Shown piece by piece: positions 33,524 to 45,829 of a DNA stretch of 64,000 nt. Origin of the DNA: Zeus faber (Eukaryota; Chordata; Actinopteri; Zeiformes; Zeidae); the NCBI GenBank assembly GCA_960531495.1, contig OY482849.1, positions 34,874,736-34,938,735 on the forward strand, in the 5' to 3' direction. The number at the start of each line of letters is the position of its first letter. Within the stretch, counting starts at the first letter, position 1. Under the pieces are notes generated by a model. It did not search any database and was not told where the DNA came from. It saw only the letters and a program-made list of their open reading frames with translations. The position numbers and the translations under genes were made by a program.

Positions 33524-33640
33524 TATGGCGGCTTAGTGGCTAGTACTGTTATCTTACATCAAGGATGTCCTGGACCTGAGCCCTACTGGGAAAATTTTTA
33601 TTTTCCCTGATTGTATTTTGCAAGTTATCCCCATGTTCAG
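33524..33640 (+). repeat. Dispersed fish repeat, short copy
   Basis: TATGGCGGCTTAGTGGCTAG, then GATGTCCTGGACCTGAGCCC corresponds, reversed, to the family at 31311. Confidence 0.5.
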
Positions 33641-33902
33641 AAGGGTTTCCTCTGGTACTCTGAAATGATTTAATTGAAATATTAATTTTTCTTGCTTCTT
33701 GCTCCCGCCCCATGGCTTTTTTGTTGATTTAATTGTGTTGTTTTGTCAATCTCTTGTTAATGTGTTTTACTTGATTATCCTCCTCTTAGAGAAGCACTAT
33801 TGATTAGCCGTTTAGTTGATGAAAGATGGTAGGACTGTCGTCTGAAGAGGGGGGTTATACAATGGCATACAAATACGCTCTGTTGTATACCTTGCCTGCA
33901 TC

Positions 33903-33957
33903 CGTCCATCCATCCATCCATCCTCTTGCCACTTATCTGTCTGTCTGTCTGTCTCAT
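33903..33957 (+). repeat. (CCAT)n and (TGTC)n microsatellites
   Basis: Five CATC units at 33903-33922 and five TGTC units at 33937-33955. Confidence 0.9.
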
Positions 33958-33970
33958 ATTTCCTCTAAAC

Positions 33971-34177
33971 CAGTGTTTCTCAAATGGTGGTACTCGTACC
34001 CCTATGGGTACTTTGGGGTACTGGAGAGGGTACTCAAAAAAGTTTTGCTTATATATTTAAAAAACCCCCAAAAAAACAGATACGACGCACATACAGTACA
34101 TTTATGTTAATTAGCTTTTCTTTCCTCTCAATGACAGTGAAGGGGGGACACTACTAAACATAGTTTGAGAACCACTG
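33971..34177. mobile_element. hAT-type MITE, 207 bp
   Basis: Left end CAGTGTTTCTCAAA and right end TTTGAGAACCACTG are inverted repeats. Flanks CTCTAAAC (33963-33970) and CTCTAATC (34178-34185) form an 8-bp target duplication with one mismatch, the hAT size. Confidence 0.85.
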
Positions 34178-34199
34178 CTCTAATCCTCTCTGAAAAATA

Positions 34200-34560
34200 C
34201 AACCCAGAGATAACTAAACACCTCCACTTGGGTCCGCTGCGCTCCCAACTGGAAAACTGGTTTCATATTTCGAGGTACTCTTATACTCACCGACGTCACA
34301 CTCAGCCGCAACCTGTTCAAGTGAATGCTAGAGATAACAGTCTTGTGAGGTGAAGAGCACAACATCATCTGCAAGAAGCAGAGATGGCACCCTCACCCCC
34401 CAAAACTGGATTCACTCTCAGCTATGAATTCACATCCTGTCAGTGAAAATCACAAACAGAATAGGAGAAGAGGTACACCCTTACTGGAGCACAACACCCA
34501 CAGCAAACAGATTTGACTTGATGCAAAGGATGCAAAAACAACTCACTCCAGTCGTATGAG
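34200..34560 (-). mobile_element. LINE RT fragment (RTE-like)
   Basis: Minus strand shows GCTSSPILFVIFTDRM and, further down, VPSLLLADDVVLFTSQ, the two RT motifs flanking the catalytic LADD, in a common fish LINE type. Stops and shifts separate them; an old piece. Confidence 0.6.
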
Positions 34561-34664
34561 CACCAAATGGCCAAACAGTCCATTCAGACTCCATGTCCTC
34601 AGCCTCCTTGCGGACGGGAACACAAGTGAGATGGTAGATTCAGCATGAGTTCTGGGTCTACTAC

Positions 34665-35719
34665 AAGAGCTAAAGAAGTGTTTAAAAATGTTCAGACAAT
34701 ATTCAAGTATTAGAATAACATTTATTTAAAGGAGACAAAATAGGAATTAAACAATCAAGAATTTACAATTACCCTTCACAAATAGTAATAATAGTTTCTA
34801 TGATTAAAATGGATGTGTTTGTTGTGGTTAATTAGTAACTTGTTACGGTTAATTTAGTTATACCACATGGAAAAACCTACTGTTATACTAAAGCCGATGT
34901 GATAAAAACAAAACTGGGTGAAAAAAAACCCAAAACCTTTAAAAATTATTTTTAAAATCTAAAACACCTTTGTTGAGGTGTATTACCAAAATGTAAGACA
35001 CCTTGAGGCCAGCAGAGGGAGCCAAAACCTTCCACAATACAGAATTATTCAAGCATTATCTCCAAAGGTCAGATAAGGGGCAGCCGAGATTGCAGAGTCA
35101 GCAAAGTCAGCGTTTTTGTTTTTTTTTGGAAGCCAGCTGCGCTGGAAATTAGAAGCAACATCCTCTCCCAAGAGAGAGGAGGGTGTTCAACTATGAAGGC
35201 TGTGACTGGCTGACAGGGAAGTGCCATCAGAAAGCTGGGAGGCAAAGGATCAGAACTGAGATTGCCTTAAAATGGGATTTTCATGATTTTATGATACAAA
35301 AAGAGGTAGGATACGTAAATGAGCAAAAAAACGGTTTTCGCAAAGCCTACTCCGAGTTTGTTGTTGTGTTTATTTTTCCAATACAAAATAAACTTGATTG
35401 CATCAGATTTATTTATTTTTTCTCCAAGTTTTGAAGCCAGAAAATTTTAAAAGCGTCATGCAGAGATCCAGGCTTTTTTCACAGGCCCAGACCTGAATCT
35501 CTTTTGTCCACGACATGCTCTTAAAGAGTCTGACATTTTGTTGAAAGGCCAACCTATTTAAGGCTGTAAGCAGTGAAGGATTGAACAAATGTTTCTTTGA
35601 AGGAAAACACAAAGCAGAGCAGGAGCAAACAGAGAAGAGTTGTAAACTAATCCTCTGGTGACAGCACCTCAGCTGACCCCTCTCTGTGACACTTGGATCT
35701 CTAGTGTTCATGTTACAAT
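34665..35719. other. Spacer before the ZNF-C duplicate
   Basis: AT-rich. GAGGCCAGCAGAGGGAGCC near 35005 is a repeat-like motif. No gene recognised. Confidence 0.4.
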
Positions 35720-36518
35720 CATATCAACACACAACAGCTTTTACCTTCTACGGAAGGATTACATTGTAAAATAACTTCAATTTTAGGATGGAACTAATAT
35801 TCAACAGCACAAAGAACACAAGGCAGGGTTTAATTGTCAATTTGGATGAAATGATGTTCCTGCGGCTGTGATGACCTGGTGAAACTCTTGGACAGTGGTA
35901 CCATCTGTCTCCTGTGTTACAACGCTGATGTACTTTGAGTTGACACTTTGCACTTCACACAGGGAGAACAGAGAGAAGGCGCTCTCTGGAGTGTGTGGGG
36001 AAAAAACAAAACAAAAAGAAGAGTGGGGATTGTCTCAGTCTCATGTTTTTGTTTTGTACTCCAGAGGTCGCAACTCAAGAATAAAGACAATACTATCATT
36101 GCCTTGGTCTGTTCAACCATTTTGAAGTGAGGTGGTTGGAGAGTTGCAAAACATGCAACTCCATTGAGAAAAATGAAGAACTGATGTCATGCCGTCCTGT
36201 TATCCAATTTTAACATTCCACATGCTCTTTGGGAAGTTTCTCTAGTGGATCCATGATGTAAAAGGCGCTCAGTGCAGCGCCCGGGGAGAGACTTGGAAGC
36301 TCCCACCTGTTAAAAGTAGTTCAGGCACCAACATTCTACATTGTGGTGCAGTTTCTCTAATTTGTGACTAAGATGATGTCTATTGAGATAACTGTTAGAA
36401 CAAAAGCTCTTTCAACACTGTTCAGTCATATGGTCTCATTTCAGTGTGAAGTTGCTGATGTGTTGAGATTATTTAGGCGACTAAATCTTTATCCACAATG
36501 TTCACAGGGATAAGGTTT
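35720..36518 (-). pseudogene. ZNF-C 3' flank with vestigial fingers
   Basis: Homologous to 13047-13815. After the ZNF-C stop the frame reads KPYPCEHCG, a TAA, RFSRLNNL, a decayed finger, then a second scrap with RPYD. Shared with ZNF-B, so both genes inherited the early stop. Confidence 0.75.
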
Positions 36519-37885
36519 CTATCCCATGTGTGTGCGCTGATGTCGTCTGAGAGTTCCTAATCGACTGAATCTCTTGCCACACTGTTCACAGGGATAAGGT
36601 TTCTTTCCTGTATGTGTAAACTGATGATGTTTGAGATTTCCTAATTGACTGAAACTCTTCCCACACTGTTCACAGGAGTAAGGTTTCTCTCCTGTATGTG
36701 TACGGCAATGTTTTTTTAAACCACCTCTTGTTGTAAAGCGTCTCACACACTGCTCACAGGGGTAAGGCTTCTCTCCGGTGTGTTTAAACTGGTGTTGCTC
36801 AAGAGTTTCTAAGCGACTAAATTGCTTCCCACACTGTTCACAGGCGTATGGTTTCTCTCCTGTGTGTCCAAGCTGATGTCGCTTGCAATGTGCTAATTGG
36901 CCGAATCGCTTCCCACACTGTTCACAGGGGTAGGGTTTCTCTCTTGTGTGAACATACTGATGTACTTTTACATTTCTCCTTGTCTTAAAGCTCTTCCCAC
37001 ATTGTTCACATGGGTATGGTTTGGTTCCTGTGTGTGAAAACTGATGAAGTTTGAGAGATCCTAATCCACTAAATCTCTTCCCACACTGTTCACAAGAGTA
37101 ACGTTTCTCTCCTGTGTGTGTAAACTGATGTACTTTTACTTCAGTCCTTGTCTTAAAACGCTTTCCACACTGTTCACAGGGGAAAGGTTTGGTTCCTGTA
37201 TGGGTAAACTGATGAAGTTTAAGAGTTCCTAATCGACTGAATCTCTTCCCACACTGTTCACAGGGGTACAGTTTCTCTCTTTTGTGGGTGCCCTGATGTA
37301 CTTTCGCTTCTGTCTTCGTCTTAAAGTTCTTCCCACACTCTTCACACGGGTACGGTTTTTCCCCTGTGTGTATAAGGCGATGACGTTTGAGAGTTCCTGA
37401 ATGACTGAATCGCATCCCACACTGTTCGCATGGGTACATTTTCTCTCCAGTGTGTGTAAAGCGATGACGTTTGAGAGTGCCTAACTGACTGAATCTCTTC
37501 CCACACTGTTCACAGGGGTAACTTTTCTCTCCTGTGTGTGTAAACTGATGGCGTTTGAGATTTCCTATATTACTGAATCTCTTACCGCACTGTTCACATG
37601 GGTGATGCTTCTCTCTTGTGTGACTACGCAGATGTACTTTTACTTCAGTCCTTGTCTTAAAGCTCTTCCCACACTGTTCACAGGGATAAGGTCTGTCCCC
37701 TGTGTGCATACGCAGATGTACTTTTACTTTAGTTCTTGTCGTAAAGCTCATCTCATAAGGTCTGTCCCCTGTGTGCATACGCAGATGTACTTTTACTTTA
37801 GTTCTTGTCGTAAAGCTCATCTCACACTGTTCACAGTGGTATAGTTTCTTTCCTCCATTAGTAGGATGACGTTCTCTGTGATAAC
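36519..37885 (-). CDS. Zinc-finger protein C, last exon (15 fingers)
   Basis: Acceptor CTTAG ends at 37886; phase 1 start GYHRERHPTNGGKK; 15 complete C2H2 fingers plus one finger lacking its cysteine half; TAG at 36521-36519 after HQRTHMG. The cysteine-less unit ([20 protein letters not shown]) comes from an exact 69-bp tandem duplication. Fingers mostly alternate FKTRTEVKVH and FSRLGTLKLH types; contact residues such as T-T-E-V and R-G-T-L recur. With exons at 56213-56629 and 57009-57288 the frame totals 2064 nt (687 aa). Assignment of those exons to this one rests on synteny with ZNF-B and equal phase, across an 18.3-kb intron. Nuclear DNA-binding role by family. Confidence 0.88.
37690..37827 (-). 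repeat. 69-bp in-frame tandem duplication
   Basis: Units 37690-37758 and 37759-37827 agree over at least 66 bases. Length is 23 codons, so the frame is kept. Confidence 0.95.
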
Positions 37886-38324
37886 CTAAGAGAGGAAAGA
37901 GACAAGAGTGGATTGTAATTAAAGTCAGAGGGGGCATGTAGAATTTAGGATATTGAGTAAAGGCTGATCACTGAAAAAAAGGGTTAATTTGCAATAATGA
38001 CTGACTGGCTCCTTTATGCCACTATCCCACCAATTGATTTGAAATCATTTCAGAACTAGCATGCCTAGTGCAGCGGTGCGCTTGGCAACTGTAAAGCATG
38101 TTTGCAGTTTCTCAGCTGTTCAGCTTCTGCTAAGGAAAATAGTTCACAACAATGAAGTTAACTACATCCACCACAACGCAAATTGTTTAACCAATGTAGT
38201 GGAAGTTTCCTGTGTTAAGGATTGCCTCACTATTATTATATGCTAAGGATCTGGGGAACGTGACTCGTACTTTCCAGACACTACTCCCTAGAGATTGCCT
38301 ACTTGGTAAACAACACTATTAATC
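37886..38324. other. ZNF-C intron 2, proximal part
   Basis: Alignable with 14610 on in ZNF-B and 275 on in ZNF-A. No gene. Confidence 0.6.
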
Positions 38325-38400
38325 AAGATTCAAGATTCAAGATTTTTATTTGTCACATACATACATACATAATCAGTCAAACTGTTGGAACACTGCTTGA
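38325..38400 (-). mobile_element. LINE 3' tail scrap, (TTGAATC) family
   Basis: TCAAGATTCAAGATTCAAGA then TTTATTTGTCACATACATAC, as at 60345. Confidence 0.7.
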
Positions 38401-38565
38401 GTAAAAACAAAAAAAGCCACAAACAGATTATAAAGACACCATGTATCCTTGTATTTTTTTCAGTCTTGTACTCTGCAGTGACAAAATCAGGTATTTTTTA
38501 TAATAAAGGATCTTGAACTAAAGACCTCTTCTGCAGCGTTAATTTTTTCCTACCACATATTTGAT

Positions 38566-40536
38566 AAAGAGGTGTTTCTATATTGATCAATAAAAGTATC
38601 CCATATCAGAATAAAACCACAATTTCAGACCAAGAAAGGCATTACATCATCGTTAACGGAATTTTAGGTAATATCAAATTAAGAATAGCTAATATTTATG
38701 GCCCCAATGAGGATGACCCAAATTTCTTTCACAATATATTTTCAAAACTCTTCGAATTCTCTGACTGAATTATTATATTGGGAGGAGACTTCAACACAGT
38801 ACTGGATCCGAGTTTAGACCGTTCTCAAACCAGAAATAATCACAAATCCTGGCGTTCGGACACTATAAAACAATATATGAATATGAGTGATCTTTCTCTT
38901 GGCAATTGTTGGCGATCAAATAACCCACATTCTAAAGAATACACAAATTATTCACCACCCCACCAAAGCCTCTCTAGAATCGACCTTTTCTTGACAAGTA
39001 AATCTGTAATGTCCAAAATCACTAATCCTGAAATCTACCCTATTGTAATCTCAGATCACGGGCCGATTAGTTGCAACCTCATAAATGAAACCAATTGGAA
39101 CCCTCCGGCAGGTGGCGGTTTAACTCCTCACTTTTGACAGATAAAGAATTTAACCATTTATTTTCCAGAGAATGGACTACCTTCATTGAACTGAATGACT
39201 CTCCAGAAATATCACCATCCCTACTTTGGGAAACAGCTAAGGCTGGTCTAAGAGGTAGTATTATTTCATTCTCCACTCACAAGAAAAAGAAAGGACAAGT
39301 ATGCCAAAATAAACTGGAACAATGACTAGAGGAGTTGCACTCCCAACAAGCCTACTCACCCCCTGAGCAAATCCGAAATGAGATCCGGACAATTACATCT
39401 CCACTTGATAATATCATCCAATTCAATGACAAATCAGGTAAATTTCTTGCCAATCAATTGAAACATGAGAGAGAAAAAACACTTATTACAGCCATCAAAG
39501 ATCCACAGGGTAGGATAACAAATACCCCGTTAGACATCAATAACATATTTAGAGACTTTTATAATAAGCTATATCACTCGGATAATGAATCTAATAAATC
39601 ATTCACTCATTCCTCGATGAACTCGACCACCCTTAACTTTTGAAAGAGCAGGCTACCACATTAGATCAACCACTTACTCGAGAAGAACTCAAGAAAGCTC
39701 TCTTCTCTATGCCCAACAAATCACCTGTATCAGCTGGCTTCCCAGTGGAATTCTATAAACACTTCTGGCCACTATATCCCCATTATTCATCAGAATGGTT
39801 ACAGAGACTGTGTCAACCTCCACCATGCCTCTGCACATGAATACCGCTCTTTTCCGTTCTACTAAAACCCAATAAGGACCCAACTTTCACCTCCAGTTGT
39901 AGACCCATAAGCCTTATTTATTGTGATTTAAAGATTAGAAAAACACTAACCAAAACAATTGAAAAATATTATTCCATTTATAATTCACCCAAGACCAAAT
40001 AGACTTTGTCAAAGGCTGACACTCATCCAGCAATATGCGCCGTTTATTAAGTCTGATTAGCATATCTCAAAGGAACAACTTAAATATTGCCACTTTAGAT
40101 GACGAAAAAACATTTGACAGAGTTAATTGGACATCTCTTTTCAACTCACTCAACAAATTTGGCTTGGGAGAGTCACTCATTCAATGGATCAGAATCCCCA
40201 ACTCCCCATCTGCTTCTGTCATCACCAATGGTTACACTTCACAGCGTTACACTCTACAAGGCAGCACAAGTATATCCGCTCTCCTTTTTACTATTCACCA
40301 TCTTTATTGAACCCCTTACGGCGGCAACTGACGAAACAGTAATATCGTTAGCATACAAACAGGAAACTGTTCACACCCAATATCATCCCTCTTGGAAGTG
40401 TTCAATCTTATATCTAAATTCTCAGCTATCACAGACTATTGAATACATTGGACTAAAACCACAGTCTTAACACTCAGTGGGGGGGACTGAAATGCTGTAA
40501 CCCAGAAACTTCCCTTTACCATCAAAACGGGCAATA
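38566..40536 (+). mobile_element. L1-like LINE, part 1 (endonuclease and RT start)
   Basis: Plus strand: endonuclease text IANIYGPNEDDPNFF, GGDFNTVLDPSLDRS, RIDLFLTS, ISDHGPI; then RT entry text TREELKKALFSMPNKSP, GFPVEFYKHFWP. This is the fish L1 layout. Many stops and shifts, so dead. It is cut at 40536 by element R copy 2 and continues at 41947 in step (TIKTG then IRYLGIDIS). Confidence 0.75.
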
Positions 40537-41946
<1,410 letters not shown>

Positions 41947-43148
41947 TTAGATACCTTGGGATTGATATCTCCACCAATCCGTCAGATTTGTTTACTCATA
42001 ACTTTCCTCCATTGCTCAAATCCCTTGAAGAAGACCTCATTCGATGGAACAACCTTACCATCTCACTAATTGGTAGGATAGCAGTAGTGAAAATTTATAT
42101 ACTTCCAAAAATAGCCTATATATTATAATGACCCCAGTGTAACCATTGGTTTAATACTCCAGAGTCAATAGTCATTACATTTTATTGGAAATACAAGAAA
42201 CCAAATATTAAACTAGAAACACTACAGAAAAACCAAGACTCTAGAGGCCTAGCACCCCCAAACTACTATCTAGCAAGCTATCTTAAATGTATAATTAAAT
42301 GGTTACAACCAGAGCAACAATTGGGCCATGGATGGTGAGACATTGAACAAACAGAAGGTCAGGAGTTATCATTATCTGATCTCCCATTCCTTACTGAATC
42401 ATTAAGGAAACATAATTACATTAAAAACCCATTCATCACAACGATTGTCAGCCTGGTGAAGATTCCTCAAACTCAGTGGTCACACTCTGTCTCCAAAAAA
42501 ATTCACTCAAATCTGGCACAACCCAGATTTTATTGTTGAAAACAAACCAATAATCTTCAGGTCTTGGAAAAGACAAGGAATTACTCATCTGGAACACATT
42601 TTTGAAAAAAATTTGCTTATACCCTTCCCAACCTTAACCCAAAGGTATTATATCGGTGGTCACGTCTTCCTTCAATTCCTTCAATTACAATTAGTCTCAA
42701 AAAGCTAAAATCAAATTCACGAACAATATCCTACAACCACCTCCAATGATTGAACATCTTACTCATCAGTCATTTAAAAAATCCCTTTTCCAGAACATAC
42801 AAACTTTTATTAAAAATAGACTACACTTTATCTTTACCTACAATGTAATGGGAGAGACCTTGCTGTTTCCACCAATATGAACCCTGTGGAAGCTTATTTG
42901 CAACACCTTTCTATGACCCCCAATTTTAAAATGCAACTCATCCAATATAAAATTCTGCACACAGCTCATATCACGGAACCCAAAATGTTCAAAATGGGTT
43001 TTGTGGATAAAGACGTTTGCTCTCACTGTTCCCATAATGGCAGAGGTGAATACTTCTGGCTCTGCTCACCTATCCTAGCATTCTAAACCAACATCACCAT
43101 AAGCTATCAACCCTTCTGGGTCACAGCATTCCAGTCTCCCCAACAACA
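41947..43148 (+). mobile_element. L1-like LINE, part 2 (RT thumb and C-terminus)
   Basis: IRYLGIDISTNPSDLFTHNF, LLKSLEEDLIRWNNLTISLI, GRIAVVKIYILPKIAYIL are the L1 region after the RT core; later QLIQYKILHTAHITEPKMFK and CSHCSHNGRGEYFWLC are the C-terminal zinc-knuckle area. Cut at 43148 by element R copy 3. Confidence 0.75.
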
Positions 43149-44682
43149 TGTGACCCACCGCAGACTTTAGGTACATTTGGTGGCTTTTTTCACAGCATTT
43201 GAAAGTGAAGAATCTGAGTTTCAAAAAGTGTCACTTGTGCAAATGAAGCAAATATGTTTCAAGCTATGATTTGTTAATGACATGGGTGTGGCAAACTGTG
43301 TTTCTGAGATAATCACCCTCAAACCCCCCCCCCCCCCACATGGCTTTATTCAGCCTGTTCCCAGAATGCCAACAGTATGGAGGACCAACAAAGCCGCATG
43401 GCTCCTTGTCACATGGCCACTTGACACCCTGCTGAATGGGGCCTTGACACCTTGCTGAATGGTGCAATCTGCTCTTGTATTTTGAGGGAATTTTGAACGG
43501 CGTCATCGACACACAACATCTTTCGTTTTTAAAAAGGCTTTAATTTAACAGTAAGGATATACTTGTTTTATAAATGTGGAAAAACTTGGTTGTTAAAAAG
43601 TGTGGACAACAGAACAAAATGTAGTCTAACAATAATATGAGTCTGTATATCAACTCGGGCCAAAGTTCTTGGTGTTATTATGTTGGCTAAACCTAACCCT
43701 ACCCCAGCTACACTCTAAGAGCCTGTTTGGGGCTGCCTCTTCCGACTGGTGATGCTGCGCAGGTGATGTCCTGGGTTAAGGCTGCTACCATGTAGCGTGA
43801 TCTATAGATAAAATCAGGATCCAGTTTCTTTTCACGATTCCTGGTCAAGCCTGCCATTTTCTTTTCGCCCCCGGCTGCATTTGCAGGTAGACTTGCGAAT
43901 CTTGTCAATTGCTAATTGGTAATAATAGGACTTCATCACGTCATCATCTCCAACGGGCGTATCGTTGGTCTTCTCCCGTGGTTCTTAAAAATATTCAGTT
44001 TCAGGTTGAAACCCGCTGTTTGAAACATTCTCCAAGTCCTGGATAACGCCAGTATCAGATTCAGCGTCACTGTCGGAGAACTGACTATCATCGCAGAAGT
44101 CCAGTATGCGCTGCTTACACTGACTTGAATCTAAGTTCTGGTCAGATTAAGGTCCGCGATATGATTGAGATCTTCCGCTACCCGCTTCTCATAATCCATA
44201 ACAACACAGAGATTAAAGTGAAACGGATCCTTGTCTTGTTTACTGAAGTTACGTCAGTTTTCCTTCTTCATTGGTATACGCCCCCTACACGATGTCTGTG
44301 TGTGTAAAAGTAGTACGATTCAAAGGTTGAACTCTATCAAAACGGTTTCACATTGTGACTTCACATCACATGGACTATGGAGGCTTGATCTTCACCTGGG
44401 CGGTCGCTTAAAAGGAAATGATCGGCGTTGTTCAGCGCTGTCACTGTCGGTAAGTGAACTGTGTTTCCCCATGTAATCTAGTGGGAATATTTAACTCCAG
44501 GGTTTAACATTCAGCTACTATTTATAAATCAAACTCTGTTTTGAAAATACATTGAGATAAAAAAAAACATAAAGGAAAACAAATCCAGAAAAATCTTCTA
44601 TAAAAGTTTTTTCAACTTATTTGGCTGCTCCTGGCGATTGTAGAAATGCGCGAGATAGGTGGTTTTGCTGTGATAGGTCACA
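43149..44682 (-). mobile_element. Element R, copy 3, most complete ends
   Basis: Plus-strand left end TGTGACCCACCGCAGACTTT; right end reads, reversed, TGTGACCTATCACAGCAAAA. Minus-strand scraps: MDYEKRVAEDLNHIADLNLT, then in another frame CKQRILDFCDDSQFSDSDAE, VSNSGFQPETEYF. About 1.5 kb. A run of 14 C at 43324-43337. Inserted in the same L1 copy as copy 2 but in the opposite orientation. Confidence 0.85.
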
Positions 44683-45805
44683 TTTGTCTCCTTGGTGAAT
44701 TCTCCTCAGTTGACCCACCACTTAAGCACCACCAAACCATTTTCATAGACTTAATTGCCAAGAAAATAATATTACTCAATTGGAAAAAAAGAGAATCTCA
44801 CCACATCCCAATGATTACACATATTAATAGAATACATCTCAACGGACAAACTATTGGCAATATCTAAAAGCAATGTTGATTCATTAAATGATGGAGTTGA
44901 GCGGGGCTGTCTCCGGGGGTGGGGGGGATGCTCCTGGGGAGTGCCTGCAGCTGGCATCTGTGTGTTGGTTTGAGGCCTGGTTGTGGGTTTAGGGCTCGGA
45001 TTGGGGGCGGGGTGTCCGGGTGGCGGGTTTGGGTCTTGGTCCTGTGATCAGCGGGCAACTGTGGTCACCTGCCCCATGGGCAGGGTGGCAGGGCTTGCGG
45101 GTCCTTCTGCGTCCTGTGGGAGGAGGGGGGAGGCCGTCGTGCTGGGGCTGGTTAGGCCTTCCATCTGGGCCTGTGGCCCGGGGTCCTGAACCTGGCTGGG
45201 TGTGCTTTGCTTGGGGCTCACCATGTGGCCTCCTTCGTTGGGGGCCGGACTCCTGTCGTCACACCGGGCTGCCGGGGTACCTGTCTTCTGGCACTCTCGG
45301 TGCGCGGGGCGCTCGTCGCTGGGGGGTGGGCTGTGGGTGGGGTTCCGTCTGCCGACCTCTGTTCTGTGGTCCGCATGTCGGCAGCCGGGGGCTGACCAGG
45401 GGCCTGACCAGCAACCAGCCACGGGCTGCTCTGGGCCCGGGCTGCTCTGGGCCCGGGCTGCTCTGGACCCGGACTGGTCGCTGTTGGTTGGTTGCCACCA
45501 GGTACGGGAGGTGGGGATGCTAGGGTGCGGTCGAGTCTGGAGTGGGGTCTGTGGTGGTCACTCCCCGGCCTGCTGGGCCACTGCATCGATCTGGTTGCGC
45601 TTTGCCTCTCTCTCCCACTGTCAAAACTCATACTCAGTACATACACCACACAATAGGCCTTGGGCTTGCGGGGATGGGTGGGGTGTGAGCTCTGTGGGTG
45701 GGATGCAGTGGTGGGATGCGGCGGCAGGCTGCCATCCTGCCTGTCACACTTCTGCCCCAGCATGCTTCTCGTCTGCCCCGAAATTTTAATCCCACTTATA
45801 TTAGC
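44683..45805 (+). mobile_element. L1-like LINE, part 3 (C-terminus and G-rich 3' UTR)
   Basis: 44690-44870 reads CLLGEFSS and AKKIILLNWKKRESHH, the last coding block. 44880-45780 is strongly G-rich with many G3+ runs and three 18-bp GGGCTGCTCTGGGCCC units at 45423-45471. G-rich 3' UTRs are known from L1 elements. Long open frames here are a composition effect. Confidence 0.65.
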
Positions 45806-45829
45806 TTAGAACACACACACACACACTAA

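Noticed and set aside
45020-45789. Long open frames in several frames in the GC-rich block
   Set aside because: High GC removes stop codons; no domain, and the block continues an L1-like LINE 3' UTR.
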